A stretch of 64,000 bases of DNA from the NCBI GenBank assembly GCA_949825065.1, contig OX463849.1:30864043-30928042 (forward strand). Reading direction: 5' to 3'. Position 1 is the first letter of the stretch; the number at the start of each line of letters is the position of its first letter. The position numbers were made by a program, and so were the translations under genes. The notes under the pieces were generated by a model. That model searched no databases and was not told the origin of the DNA. It saw nothing but the letters and a program-made list of their open reading frames with translations. The stretch comes from Odontocerum albicorne. Lineage: Eukaryota; Arthropoda; Insecta; Trichoptera; Odontoceridae. Positions 44,282-56,561 of this stretch are shown piece by piece.

Positions 44282-44350
44282 AAAAAGGTTTTCCTTAATT
44301 TCATTTAAACCGCGTTATAGCAAAATCACGTAAAGTGAAGATACCTGTAT
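44282..44350. mobile_element. Possible Tigger-type transposon end
   Basis: AAACCGCGTTATAGCAAAAT, then GTGAAGATACCTG, resembles a Tigger-like terminal repeat. A similar AAACCGTGTTAAAGC word lies at 56306. No matching inverted end was found, so this is tentative. Confidence 0.35.
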
Positions 44351-45855
44351 TGGAAGTCATATGTATATATTTAATGCAAAAAATACCTGCTCCACGAGAT
44401 GCTTATAAGAAAGTTACACCAGGCACAAATAATACGGAGATCTCAACATTCAAGTTTGTATCTAGAGCTAAGCAGACTTTTAATTACAATTTTCACTTTT
44501 GTTGGAAAAATAACAAGGTAAGTGTTTAAAATCACTTGTTAAAACTTCTTAGCAATCGCAGAGTAAGTGAGGTGTCAAGAGTTAAGGTTAAAATCATATG
44601 TACGTTATCTTAGGCCAATAATAAGTATTTAGAGAAATATAAAGTTTTACTATTTGTCCAGTATTAAAAATATAATATTTTGAAATATTATCATTGTATG
44701 AATACACATAGATCTAATTATTATATTTTCTTATATATATTATGTATTTTTTTATTAACATTGAGCATAACGATTCAATTTTATTCAATGGAATGTATAA
44801 AAAGCACAAAAATTGCATAAAAAGCACAAAAAAGCTACTTTAACAAAACGAGGTTATATATATCTAAAAATGTTGTATCAAACGATATATTCTTTTAAAA
44901 TTATAGAATATTGTCACATTTTTTAACAATTGCGATACACATTTTTATTTATATCTGAAATAAAATTATGTAAACTTCATGAAAACTTTATACGGAAAAA
45001 TAAATGTTTCTTATACAGAAAAAAGTTAAAATAACTAACATCCTTTTGATAAATCTAAAACTTCATTTCAATCTCGTTCATTGCCTATAATACTGAGAAT
45101 TTAAAAGAAACTCCAAATCACTTGAATAAAAGATAAAGAAATTGCTTGTAAATAAAAAATATTATGCTTAGCATATTAAATGTGATAAATAGAAAAAATA
45201 TAAAAAAAAATTAAAAAGATGTCAAATTAACATATGACAAGGTTGACTTAAGTTGGTTAATATGAAATTGGCACAATAAGATGTTTACTGAGGTGGTAAT
45301 AGAAATCATTAACAGAAATCAGTAATTGACGCAAGCTACTTTGATAAAGTAGCATGCTATATACTTAACTTGAATATATAACGGCGATATCGTACAGCTA
45401 CTTTTGAAACAAAGCCCATTACTGTCAAAATCACAGCTAATGATTGCTATCTATACAACATAGCACTTAACAGCACACTAGACACACTCAAATATCCCAT
45501 GGGATATGGTCAGAACAGACATAATGAGACAGAATTTTAATGCATACTTTAGTTTTATTCATGTGAGAAAATACTGACATTTAATTGGTTTAAGCTGATA
45601 TCTTATTCAACCAATAATATTTCATGTAGAATTAAATTTTCAATAAATGCAACTCTTTTATATGCATTTTCACTCTTTTATAATTCACATTTCTTAATCT
45701 GTCGATCATGGAACAACAATAAAATTACTTGAGTCTCAACCAACCAACGAATAATATTTTTTTTAATTTGGCTAGTGAATATGTATTTTCTTATATTCAC
45801 ATATACGATGATTATTGAACAAAAAAATTCAAATGTCTAGTTGCTTTTTAGCTTC
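44351..45855. other. AT-rich spacer
   Basis: No gene or repeat recognised over 1.5 kb. Confidence 0.4.
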
Positions 45856-45950
45856 CAACGATCCCCGTGATCTAGATGGTAAGATGCTTGACTTCCACCT
45901 GGGGGTTTCAGGTTCTATTCTCGATGATACCAAAAAAGAGGTACTAGTCT
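45856..45950 (+). repeat. tRNA-headed SINE, head part
   Basis: ATCCCCGTGATCTAGATGGT and GGTTTCAGGTTCTATTCTCG form a diverged A and B box in the 3' flank of the M6 gene. Confidence 0.6.
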
Positions 45951-46582
45951 AGAAACAATACATGCTAGATGTGTGAAGTATTGTTGATTCTTAATGCGAA
46001 AGGTAGAATAAAAAACACGTCCGATGTGTTTCTACACTTGAAAGTACGATTAATGAACATAGTCAAAGACAGTGTTACCTCCTGGTCACGCTCTAAAATC
46101 TGTTTGAATCACCTATTCGAGTTGCCATACGAATGAATGAAAAGCTTCTAATATTATTTTACAAAAACCGTAAAAAATATCGCTTTCCACTAATACTTAA
46201 AGTCAACCATAACTCGTGTATAAAAATATTAATCTGACATAAGGAATCACAATAAACACAACATTTTATTTCACTTTCATCTTCCTCATACTCTAGGACT
46301 TGAGACCATCTTGAGAAACATTTGAATATATTTTTTTATAATAAATAATTCTTCCTAGTCTGCCATAAACACAACTAAAATAAAATTTGACACAATCATT
46401 AAGTCAAGTGCAAATAATCATAAATGACATTAGTCTACAAAGTATATTTTCGTCGACAATGCCGGTCTACACAACGATAATGTACACAGTAACATTCGGC
46501 GACCAACCAGTCAATCTTAACCTAACCTAAACGCTAACTATATTTAGAGATGATGATGATTGTAGATTCCCCTGGCTGCATC

Positions 46583-49500
46583 CTAGAATCTGTCTTTGGA
46601 GTCTTGCACGTCAGTATCCATTTCCGATAGATACCGCAACTCTTGCAATTCCTGGAACTTCTCGTGGTCACGGATGTGGGCGTAGTTGGCTGACAGACAC
46701 ATCAAATAATGAACCTAAAAGAATATTTCAATTTTATTTAACGAAACAGCATTAAGACTGCAAAACTTCATTGATATTATTTATATAAAAATCTAAACAA
46801 TTTTTAATTTGAAACTTCATGGCTGTTTTCTATTAGTTTAAAATGTTTTTCGGAGTTGTTGCAGTGCTGAGTTGGCTTGAACGTTGGCTGACGTTTTCGA
46901 GGCGTTGCAGCATTCCTCAAGGTGATGTAAAAACATTACTGAATATTTTTTGACTTTCAATATACTTTTTCCACTGCATGGATGCTCATTTCAGTTTGCT
47001 ATTCTGATAATAGCCTAGTAAGTCAAAATTACCATTTAAACAGTGTAAATAAATAAATATAAAATTGCAAATGTTATACACAAATGAGAGTTCTAATCAT
47101 TCTGTAAATGGCTTCCATGAAAGCAGAGAAACTGCTCACAATCGCATCTTAGTCCCAGCTTTATTTACTCAATAATATATTTTAGATATTTTGTATAATA
47201 CTTACAATTATATTACACCATTTTAATTTTTTCCTCTAGAAAAAATTAATATCTGGATAAAATATTATTACCCTATTGTATACATACAACTTGGCAGACT
47301 TATTGCCACGTGACAATTTTACAAACAATTCAAAATTAAAGTAAAATTCATATTTTAGATAAATAGACAAAAAATATTTTAGTACATAATATCATTTTGT
47401 GTATGTACTATTTTTATTTTAGTACATAGATATATAAAAATCACATATATACATATTTTATTTACTTGCATACCATCACAATATTTCCCAGATGAGGAAT
47501 GAGGAAACAGAGGGCCAAACTTTCGTATCATGACAAATTTCTTTCCCCTCATTCTCGTCCATTCTTATTTTCATACAGCTCGTTCTCTTTCTCTTACTCC
47601 TTACCTTTATTTCCTCCTTTCAAAATCACATTCACTTAGTCCAACCATAATTTTCTCAGTCATCCTCTACGACTCCCACTCATGATTGCATAGTAAATTT
47701 ATTTATTCAGTTACTCATCTGTTCAACATTTTGATGAAGACATAAAATAATATAATCAAAAGAGCATTATAAAAATCCTCTATGAGTGAGCAAAAACTAG
47801 GTAAAAGCTTTCTTTCACTCACCAAACTCAAAATGACCAAGAAGCAGGCCACAGTGGCCAGGATGAACATGACCTCGGCCTTCTCCACGTAGTCCTTACA
47901 GAAGAGCTTCACCTCGTGCGACTCGCACACCTCCATGTCTTCCGGCCGGATGTTGGCAGGGAACATGAAATCTGGAATATTATATTTATTTTTCATCAGT
48001 ACTTTTCCATTCCATAACACGATATGCATTAATCTAAAAAAACTCGAAAAATGACAGTAAAACAAATTTTCATATTTTTCATTCAACTTTACTTAAATAT
48101 ATGACCGAAGTCATAGGTATTGTATTGTATTTCACTTTCATTGTATGCAGTACAACCTGATGTGCGCTTATTGCCAAGTGGCAATATGTTCTAACCAACC
48201 AGAAAGATATTCAAGAGGCCTTAAGTGAAAACCAGACTGGAATCCTTTTTTTTTTTTAAATCTGGGTTCCAATGGGAATCGAACCTGCAACCACCACATT
48301 GAAAGACAAACGTCTTACCAACAAGGCCACGGTATCTTTATACAAAAATACCCATGCTGTTTGAGGGGAGTAGCATGGGGTTTGAACAGCATGGGGTTTG
48401 AAATGCCGCACTTTTGCACAGAAATACAGTGTGATACCATTTTTTTACACGCTCGAACTATCTGAAAAGGTATTCAATAAAGTATGTGGAGTATTATACA
48501 TAATCAATAAATGTATATGTACTTACAAAATTGCTTAAAGTCGATGCAATTCCTAGATTCCTGAACAAGGGGATTGGAGCACATCATCCAAAACATGGTG
48601 AAGATGAAAGTGACCAACACTAAGAAGCACAGCAATATCAGCCACACCAGGGTCAAGATATATGTGATGCCCATGAACTGGAAATGTATATATAACGAGT
48701 GGATTAGAACACACCATCAAGAACATTAAGTAAATATTGATTCCCAAAGCGGACGGTACTGTTCACAAAGAGGCACAAACGATAGCAGGAAGGCGGTACA
48801 TGCAGCTTGACACAATGACCGGATATTTTACAATCTAACACTTTTCTGCAGTTTTATTCAGTCTACTAATTATAATACAAATCTTTTAAGCCTGGAGGTC
48901 TAGTTATGATTATTTGTAGACTCGAATTTGTATGACTCCGTACTGGTTTATGTAACACAGAATTCATTGCCCTCTGGTTTAAAAATAGATCATACTATCT
49001 AAAGGTACAACATGGATGATGGGTTGTGGCCTAGTTCTTGATTTTTGGACCTCCAGATGCAATATAGCGAACCCCATCAAGATCAAGTGCCTCTTAATTT
49101 TTAGCAGTAACCAATAACACTGAACATCTCCTATAAACCTTGGTACTAGCCAATAGCACCCGCTTTTGACCACTAATTATATGAATACTCACAATAGCAC
49201 AGGATATTCTGCCTCCGACCCTTGCCCTCCAGGCACGGTACACCTTGTGCCTGGTGGCTCCCGTGGCCAGGCAGCCCAGACAGAGTAGCATCAGACCCAG
49301 CGCACCCATGCACGCCCCGCCCACCACACAGACCATCTGCACCGCTTCCACCCTGGACAAGAAAATAGCTTATATCATCATTGTTCATTGTTTGAAGGTT
49401 CGAAGTCATGAGGGTGGCCCGTTGGCATCGTATGGGCTTAATCAATGTACTCTTGATTAAATGCTTGAGTGCATCCAACAAGTATGTAATAAAGACAAGT

Positions 49501-52500
49501 GTCAAAAAAAGACCATGCTAGCAAAATCACATAAAAATTACCAAAAAAGTGTTACATAACCCTTACCATATGTGTCTCTGGTGGAAAACTTCATCAAACA
49601 TGAGAATGGAGAAGGTAGCCCCACGGTACATGGTGGCGCAGAATACGCCCACACCCAAGCAGCACATGATTGTGGCTATAAGCGTGGCGTACGGGATCCG
49701 GGTCATGCATGACTGGCACGCGTCCCCTGGAACATAATCAAGATCCGTCAGAAACTTGTGGACGGGTTTGATAAAATTATACAATTACCAATGTTTATTG
49801 TATGTGACAAATGTTCACCTGCACAATGATTCTAATCAAATTGACATACATGAATATTCAAAAAAGTATCTTACCTAACACATCGATCAATAAGCCCTGG
49901 GACTAACTACTAAAATAACATTTGTTTGCCAAAATTCTTCTTTATTCATCAACATACTATAGTCTCCTTCAAGAGCGATACATTCATTCCAACGCTTTCC
50001 TAACGTTTCTATGCCAGTCGTGTAGAACGATTTATCTTTGGTTTCAAAATAGGCGTTAGTTTCGGCAATCACTTCTTCATTGGAGCCAAATCTCTTTCCC
50101 TGGAGCATCTTTTTGAGGTCTGTGAACAGCCAATAGTCGCTGGGGGTCAAATCTGGAGAATACGGTGGGTGCGGAAGAAATTCGAAGTTCAACTCATGCA
50201 ATTTGGCCATCGTTACCATCGACTTGTGACACGGTGCATTGTCCTGATGAAAGAGAACTTTTGTCTTCTTCATATGGGGCCGTTTTTTTGCCATTTCTGC
50301 CTTCAAACGCTCCAATAACGCTATGTAATTTTCGCTATTAATGGTTTTTACCTATGATGAATATTATACCATGCGCATCCCAAAATACGGAGGCCATAAC
50401 CGTCCCGGCCGACTGTTGAGTTTTTGGTCGCTTTGGACGACAGTCACCGGCTGCTCTCCACTCAGCTGACTGCCGATTTGATTCCGGAGTATAGTGGTGG
50501 ATCCAAGTTTCATCTATAGTCACATACCGACGCAAAAACTCCTGTTTATTTCGTGTAAACAATTCCAAACAGCGCTCTAAATCATCGATGCGTTGTTTCT
50601 GTTGAGTTTGAACGGTATTTTTTCCCATTAAAAAAGCAATGTTTTATCAACACATTATTTGGTTTTTTCCATTGTTTTGAAAATAGCAAAAGTAGTGTCA
50701 CTAAAACCACTGTAACTCAATGACAATGTCGGAATGTCATGAAAGTTTGACACGTAACTTCTAAAGGTTGGTACTAACTGAGAATGGTATGGATTTGTTA
50801 TTAGAGGTGCCATCTGTTGGTTAGTCCCCGGGACTTATTGATCGATGTGTTATTTAGTTATCGCAAGTGCTCTGATGGCTGTTCTGGTCCATGCCCTGCT
50901 GATAATGTAGAATCGCAAACTTCACAAATCATTACTTTTGATATTAGGGTTTATTATTTTTCAATGGCTGCTCTCAATTCATTAACTGTTGCCGGTTTTA
51001 TGCCATACGAATCCTCACAGCACATTCATAAATCTCGTCATACATGCTTTCCTATTTTTTATACGTCTTACCTTTCTCTCAGTTCTTCATTCCACTCTTT
51101 CCTCACTCTCCATTCACCCGAAATAAATATATACACACACATACATATCATCACACCGCTTTCTTGCTGTGGTAGGCAGAGGACAGAACGCCAAACTTTC
51201 CTATCTCAAAACACACATTTCGCCTCTTCCACATCCATCCACCTTCTCATGCACAGCTCCTATGATTTCTCTAACTTCTTACTTTTCTTCTTTTAATATA
51301 TCATTAACTTGATCCAACTATGTCTTCCTCTCCCAGGCATTTGCACTATGTCTATTTTCTTAGGCTTTCTTAATTCATTCATTCCACGTACCCAAACCAT
51401 CCTAGACAATTTGTTGTAAGCTTTAATAAAAGGTTATCTTTTAACCGATCATTTTTTACAAACATACATGCCATCATATTTCCCTATCAGTGTAGGCAGA
51501 ATGCCAGACTGTTTTATCTCGACACGCATCCTCAGCCTCACTACATCTATACACCTTCTCATACAACTCCTACGATTTCTTTTATTTTCTACATTTCCTT
51601 CTTTCTGATAATCGTTCATGTGATCCAACCATATTTTTCTTGGTCTTCCTCTCACACATCGTTTACTCATATTTGTAATATATTTTTGTTTTATTAGTCT
51701 TTCTTCATAATTCTTTCCATATACCCAAACTATCTCAGCATACTGTTCTTCATCTTACCTAACACATCAATCTATAGTTTATCATTCAGTCCTTACCACT
51801 TCATTCCGTATTCTATCATACATTGTTACTCCATGTATTTTTCTCAATGCATGCATTTATTCGACTCTTCCATCTTTTTCTACGTCCACATTTCCCTCAC
51901 ATACATCAAATTTAGCACTAAAATACCATAATAGACCATTTTTTACTGTAATAAAAGTTGTAATACTAGATATTGAACACAGTACAGTGACTAGCGGTAA
52001 GTAATACACATCGGGCTTAAGAAAGAGACTGTCGGCCATAATCGGCTAACTTCGGCTTTGTAAAGCGTCATCTCTGTCATTCATACACGTGTTCCGTCGC
52101 GAGACTGTTAGCGCATCGTGCGACAGAGATGACGCTGTACAAAGCCGAAGCTAGCCGATTATGACCGACAGTTTCTTTCTTAAGCCCAATATGTATTACT
52201 TCCCGCCGGGTACTGTACTATAGCGAGAGAGGTAATTAAATAACACAAATTACTTTTTCAAATAATTAATGCTTTATTTCGAGATATAGTTCACAAAATA
52301 CAGATATCTCATCCATACATTTCTTTATTGAGTCCAATTTAACTTCTCATACAGATACCACTTAAACCAATTAATAATGTTAAATAGCAATCTATGGACT
52401 GAAGAACTGGCAGTTTTTTATATCGTTTCATTGTAGAAAATATTAAGTAAACACGATATTTTCAATTCGCTACAGTGGCAATGTTGTTTAATTATTAGCT

Positions 52501-55500
52501 GATGGTTCAGAAGCATTGCAACTTCTATTCGCAGAGTATTATAATAATAATGTAAAAACAATACACCCACCCTGCACAGCACCGGTATAAAGACAAGTTT
52601 CAAGTCATATGCAACTCAGTTTGGAGTACGCCTGAAGATGAGTCACATATGACTTGAAACTAGTTGGATTAAATATATTTTCAAGTGGATTAAACAATGT
52701 TTCAATTTTTAAACATATTTGTACTGAAAACCTATTTGAAAAATGAAAAAACAAAAACAGTAACGGACAGAAGACAATGGTGACAATGCAGAAAAGATTT
52801 CATCCTACAGTGTATATACAGTGTATAAACAACACTTGATAGATATATGAATCATGACCACTCCCAGAATTGGCCGTCTGTGTGCACCACACATTATATA
52901 TTGAGTGTACAAATTAGTTTAGTCCGTTTTTTTGTGTTCAAAAATGCATTTATTTCTAAAGAAAATGAATGAACAGATCAATTAAAGTATTGTCCATCGC
53001 TGGCTACTACTTTTTCCCATCTCTCAGGCAATTTTCGAATACCATCTCGAAAAAATGACTCGTCTTTTGAGGCGATCCAAGTTTGGAGCCAATTTTCGGT
53101 TTCTACGAAAGAAGTGAACCGGTGTCCTGCCAAATCGTGCTGCATCCTTCGGAACAACCAGTAATCAGAAGGAGCAATGTCCGGGGAATACGGCGGGTGC
53201 GGTAAAACATCCCATTTGAGGGTTTCCAAATATTTTTTTACGACATTTGCGACATGAGGCCGAGCGTTGTCATGAATAAGAATAACTTTATCATGTCTTT
53301 GCTCGTATTTCGGCCATTTTTCTCGCAATGCACGGCTCAAATGAATTAATTGTAGCCAATACCGATCGCCCGTAATGGAATCGCCAGGTTTCAGCACCTC
53401 ATAGTAAACAATACCCCTTTGGTCCCACTAGATACAGAGCATGATCTTAGAACCATGTATTTTCGGTTTTGGTGTTGATGTTGAGGTCGATGGCAACGAT
53501 TGACCGGGCTTAGCGTAGTATTTTTTCTTCTTGGGGTTGTCGTAAAATATCCACTTCTCATCTCCAGTTACAATCCGATGCAAAAACCTTTTCTTTGTTG
53601 CCTTTGAATCAGCTGCTCGCAAGTGAAAAATCGCCTTTCAACGTCTCTCGGTTTCAGTTCATAAGGCACCCAATTTCCTTGTTTTTAAATCATTCCCATG
53701 GCTCTCAATCGTACGGAAACGGTTTGTTGAGTCACTCCCAATGATTCTGCAAGCTACTCTTGCGTTTGACTCTGATCTTTGTCCTCGAATTTTTTTGGCT
53801 GTCCAGAGCAAGGCTCGTCTTCGACGGTGAAATCTCCATCCTTGAAATGCCGAAACCATTCTCCACATGATTTATCAGTTGGAGCAGCGTCACCATAAAC
53901 TTCGACAAGCATTCGATGGGTTTCAGCTGCACTTTTCTTCCAATTAAAGCAGAAAATTAAAACCTCCCGCAAATGCTGCTTGGTTAACACAAAATGCGAC
54001 ATTTTCAACACTGTACAAAACAAGGTTTTTGCATGAAACTCAAAGCGATATAAACTGAATATTATTGGCAGATGTCTAACCTCTCTGAAACTGCCAAAAT
54101 CGGCTGTTACTATGAACCATTCATAACAGCCAGAGCCATCTTTTGGAAACGGACCGAACTAATTTGTACTCCCAATATAAAAGCGGCAGCCCTCGCCACT
54201 AACATGTTTAAGTATATTAGTTTAGGATACGATGTGATTTGATATTACAGTAAAAAGATAAACACTGATTTCAATGCAATAACAATGGAACACAATCACT
54301 TGAGAAATATGGTATCAGAAGACCAGTTACCTTAACCTAGTTGGAGACCCCTGAATAGACTCAGATAGGGGAGACAAGATACAAGGTGAACATGCAGAGA
54401 TAGGGTTTCTTGAATCAAAGTAACATTGAATGTGATTTCCGGAGAAAATAATTTCCAAGTGTATTGGCCCATTAGTCTTCTGGAATCGAACTTGCAGTTA
54501 GTGGAACCACTCTAGCATCATCACTAACAATCTCTAGAATTTGTTCATCATTAAGTACTTCATCAGTTGTCATTTCTGCAATATCTCCTATTATTAATTC
54601 TTTAAAGCCTGCTCTGCGTTGTATGTGACAAAATGATGATATCAAAATGTTATTCGGTGTATTTATGGATACAAAGTTTTTGGGCTTTACACATACTGGC
54701 CAAAATGGTCTCCAGCATGCGCATTTAGGGTGGATAGCTTCTCTGATTTTGCTACATAGGTTCTGCTTGGTATTTTCTTCCAAAAACCAACAGTTTCATC
54801 TGCATTGAAAACTTGGTCTGGGGTGTGACCGCCTTCTTTAATTATTTTGGCTAGTTTTGGAAGAAATTTTTCAGCACCAGTCTTATCTGCAGATGAAAAT
54901 TTACCTCTCATTTTTATATTATGCAGTGTATGTCTTCCGAAGAATTTTGTAAGCCGTCCCGTACTTGTCACAAATTTATCCTTCTTTTTATGACCAGACA
55001 GAAGGGACACACTTGACGATTCCAGTTCATTAAGCTTGTAAAATCAAAATCAATAAAATCGTAATGCCGTCTGTTTGATGATTTTACCATCTACTGGTAT
55101 CTTTTTTGGTTATTTTCTTCTATCCATATTATTAAAGATTTCTACAGTTTTTCCTAAATAATATCTCTTGTGTATGATGATGACGATGATGATGAAGAGT
55201 TCATTTTGTTTCAGAAGCTAAAGCTACAGATCTTTATTTATCTTGATCATTCTTATTGTAGATTCATTCGTTCCAAACACTCTGCATAAAGTCACTGTGC
55301 TTTCTCCCTTTTGAAGACATTCATCTTGGTCTCCAAAGAAATTGTTCTTTTATTTTTCTTAGTTGTATTAACCAACATTTTAGGGTAACTTATCAGGATC
55401 GCGAAATACAATATTTTAGTGACAGACTCGATGTTGACGACTGCTTGTGGCGCCCCTTATGCCTGGGAGATATCGGGTGACAACATACGAGTATTAAGGC

Positions 55501-56561
55501 GCAATTCGACTGAGACAACACTGAACGACATGAGGCATGCGATATGTTTCCTAGTGTTGCCTGTTCCTAGGTGTGCGACTACGTGCCACAAATTTTAACA
55601 ATGTCACATGTAGATTTTGACTCCCTGAATTGCATGCGTTTTGTCGTCAATACGTGTAGCATGTGTCTTAAACAATTCCATGGAGGCAACATCAGTTTGG
55701 TACATCTTTACAAACAATCGAGGCGGCTGCATAGTTGGTAATAGTTTTGAATCGTAAAAAAAAAAGAAAGCCACGGTGTTGGAGAAAAGAATTATATGTT
55801 GGTAGTCAAGAAGCTCAGAATGATGAAAAGCTGAACGCAAATGCATGATTTTTTTTCACATCGAATACAGTGCAATCGTATTTACTCGCTAACTGCTTCA
55901 GTTTATCATTTTTTATCCTGTTTTCTTTATAATCACTAATTTTATTATTCCATAACTCTGGTGAATTATGATAATCTTCAATAAACAAGGAAGTTTTATC
56001 AATATTCTACACTCCATGCCGCAGGCTACAAGCCGCACCGATCCGCTGACTTTCAGATAACGGCGAAATTGTTCGACACGCTGAAACATGTCGGAAGGTG
56101 ACGCATGCGTCCCGGGAACAACAATCAACATGTAGCATGCTACAAAGATACTTGCTTCATGTCGCTTCGTGTGCCTACGATTGAAAGACTGCGTGTAGCA
56201 TGTGTCAATGCCGCATGCTACATGTTGCCTCAGTGGAATTGCGCCTATAAAGGCGACCGTGCCACACAATTTATTTTTATAAATATTTTTATACTTCATT
56301 TTTTTTAAACCGTGTTAAAGCAAAAAAAATCGGTGTAAAAAAATTATTGGTCCGTTTCCTTGGACCGTGTTATTTCAAAACAGTGCAAAGAATTAAAGGG
56401 TGTATATGTATATTACCACATGTTCTTTCCCCACCAATACGATTGTGCAAGGTATGCACTGAATATCGAGATCCCCATATCGCTCGATGATACCCTCGAA
56501 GGGGCTGAGTGACGGGCGCATCGTCATCGAAATTCGTCTCCAAAGCCCCGGGTCTCCTCAT
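46583..56561 (-). CDS. M6: Proteolipid protein M6 (PLP/DM20 family), 6 coding exons
   Basis: A four-pass membrane protein of the myelin PLP/GPM6 family, which acts at the cell surface. Exons in coding order: 56561-56417, 49726-49567, 49352-49193, 48677-48527, 47971-47823, 46714-46583. All junctions are GT-AG with agreeing phases, totalling 897 nt and 298 residues. The start of the core reads GDACQSCMTRIPYATLIATI (first segment). Next come VEAVQMVCVVGGACMGALGL (second), CLATGATRHKVYRAWRARVGG, FMGITYILTLVWLILLCFLV (third) and CSNPLVQESRNCIDFKQF. The extracellular loop carries CESHEVKLFCKDYVEKAEVM, then the fourth segment and VHYLMCLSANYAHIRDHEKF. The tail ends DTDVQDSKDRF. Exon 1 (MRRPGALETNFDDDAPV start) is inferred from a GTAATA donor whose phase matches exon 2; its assignment is less certain. 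Intron 1 (6.7 kb) is full of transposons. Confidence 0.9.
47278..47335 (-). repeat. SINE/LINE tail fragment
   Basis: Reads inverted as AAAATTGTCACGTGGCAATA, AGTCTGCCAAGTTG and TATGTATACA, the shared tail. It lies in M6 intron 5. Confidence 0.5.
47465..47700 (-). mobile_element. RTE-like LINE tail copy in M6 intron 5
   Basis: Reversed words of the family (ACCATCACAATATTTCCC, CAACCATAATTTTCTCAG) are readable. It lies close to the exon 5 donor. Confidence 0.5.
48140..48340 (-). repeat. tRNA-headed SINE with LINE-like tail in M6 intron 4
   Basis: On the minus strand the head has GCCTTGTTGGTAAGACG and GGTTCGATTCCCATTGG. The linker AAGGATTCCAGTCTGGTTTT follows, then the tail GGTTGGTTAGAACATATTGC and ACTTGGCAATAAGCGCAC. 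Confidence 0.85.
48341..48450 (-). repeat. SINE-B fragment
   Basis: TTGAGGGGAGTAGCATGGGG matches GAGGGGAGTAGCATAGCCC at 36810. GGGTTTGAACAGCATG is locally duplicated. It abuts the previous SINE. Confidence 0.5.
49878..50850 (-). mobile_element. mariner deletion derivative in M6 intron 1 (973 bp)
   Basis: The same family as the 1291-bp element at 60502-61792. Inverted ends ACACATCGATCAATAAGYCC, flanked by TA. About 320 bp coding for the N-terminal DNA-binding region is missing, joined near 50605. Confidence 0.92.
49910..50672 (-). pseudogene. mariner transposase, N-terminal region deleted
   Basis: Retains the catalytic domain: TIDETWIHHYTPESNRQSAE, ASVFWDAHGIIFI, LFHQDNAPCHKSMVTMAKLH and HPPYSPDLTPSDYWLFTDLK. 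All three catalytic aspartates are visible. The helix-turn-helix region is lost by an internal deletion, and a frameshift lies near 50335. Confidence 0.88.
50851..51144. other. Spacer in M6 intron 1
   Basis: No repeat or exon recognised. Confidence 0.3.
51145..51430 (-). mobile_element. RTE-like LINE tail copy
   Basis: Minus-strand copy in M6 intron 1. CATATCATCACACCGCTTTC and TAGGCAGAGGACAGAACGCC are the reversed 3' end. Confidence 0.55.
51465..51950 (-). mobile_element. RTE-like LINE tail copy with readable ORF end
   Basis: The adjacent second copy on the minus strand encodes [20 protein letters not shown], then RNRRSCMRRCIDV, the C-terminal block that identifies the whole family. The copies at 22.1, 25.6, 28.9, 38.5, 47.5, 60.3 and 63.0 kb share it. 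Confidence 0.65.
51985..52215. mobile_element. Foldback MITE (231 bp)
   Basis: Two inverted arms of about 95-100 bp, about 90% alike, with a loop of roughly 35 bp. The outer ends read CAGTGACTAGCGGTAAGTAA and, inverted, CAGTACCCGGCGGGAAGTAA, each next to TA. The transcript would be a long hairpin. Confidence 0.85.
52216..52625. other. AT-rich spacer in M6 intron 1
   Basis: No feature recognised. Confidence 0.35.
52626..52725 (+). mobile_element. Retroelement 3' end with conserved stem-loop
   Basis: GATG, an AGTCA-CATA-TGACT hairpin, then TGAAACT lie at 52636-52662. CAAGTGGATTAAACAATGTT follows at about 52683. It is the partner of the motif at 13323-13420. Confidence 0.5.
52901..54175 (-). 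mobile_element. mariner, full length (1275 bp), in M6 intron 1
   Basis: Flanked by TA. Inverted ends contain GTACAAATTAGTTTAGTCCG on the left and GTACAAATTAGTTCGGTCCG on the right. It is the parent-type copy of the deletion derivative at 37521-38289. Confidence 0.92.
52978..54002 (-). pseudogene. mariner transposase, inactivated
   Basis: Starts MSHFVLTKQHLREVLIFCFN, then KKSAAETHRMLVEVYGD. The first catalytic D is in IVTGDEKWIFYDNPK, the second in LIHDNARPHVANVVKKYLE, the third in HPPYSPDIAPSDYWLFRRMQ. It ends [17 protein letters not shown]. Breaks: a stop after QSQTQE (about 53754), loss of frame between about 53750 and 53620, and TAG in place of the first Trp of WWDQ near 53428. The deletion derivative keeps Trp at that codon. 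Confidence 0.9.
54176..54469. other. Spacer in M6 intron 1
   Basis: No feature recognised. Confidence 0.3.
54470..55020 (-). pseudogene. Tigger/pogo-type transposase remnant
   Basis: The upstream part encodes FFGRHTLHNIKMRGKFSSAD, KFLPKLAKIIKEGGHTPDQV and FNADETVGFWKKIPSRTYVA; FNADET holds the first catalytic D of Tigger transposases. The frame then jumps over the missing core, where NAHAGD/HFG replaces the usual KDRLTLLLGGNA, and continues with RRAGFKELIIGDIAEMTTDE and an acidic end. The central DDE region has been deleted. Terminal repeats are not clear. Confidence 0.75.
55498..56245. mobile_element. TIR DNA transposon derivative (748 bp)
   Basis: Inverted ends: GGCGCAATTCGACTGAGACA on the left, GGCGCAATTCCACTGAGGCA on the right when reverse-complemented. 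GCATGCTACATG words repeat inside near the right end. It holds only short frames. The superfamily is unresolved; the target duplication is not clear (TTAA/TATA). Confidence 0.7.
56417..56561 (-). CDS. M6: Inferred first coding exon of M6
   Basis: 48 codons beginning MRRPGALETNFDDDAPVTQP and ending at RTCG, followed by a GTAATA donor that leaves one base. Exon 2 needs exactly one base, giving a cytosolic leader joined to GDACQSC. It is rich in CpG and charged residues, unlike the surrounding AT-rich DNA. The alternative is that the true start lies in an unrecognised short exon in intron 1. Confidence 0.55.
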
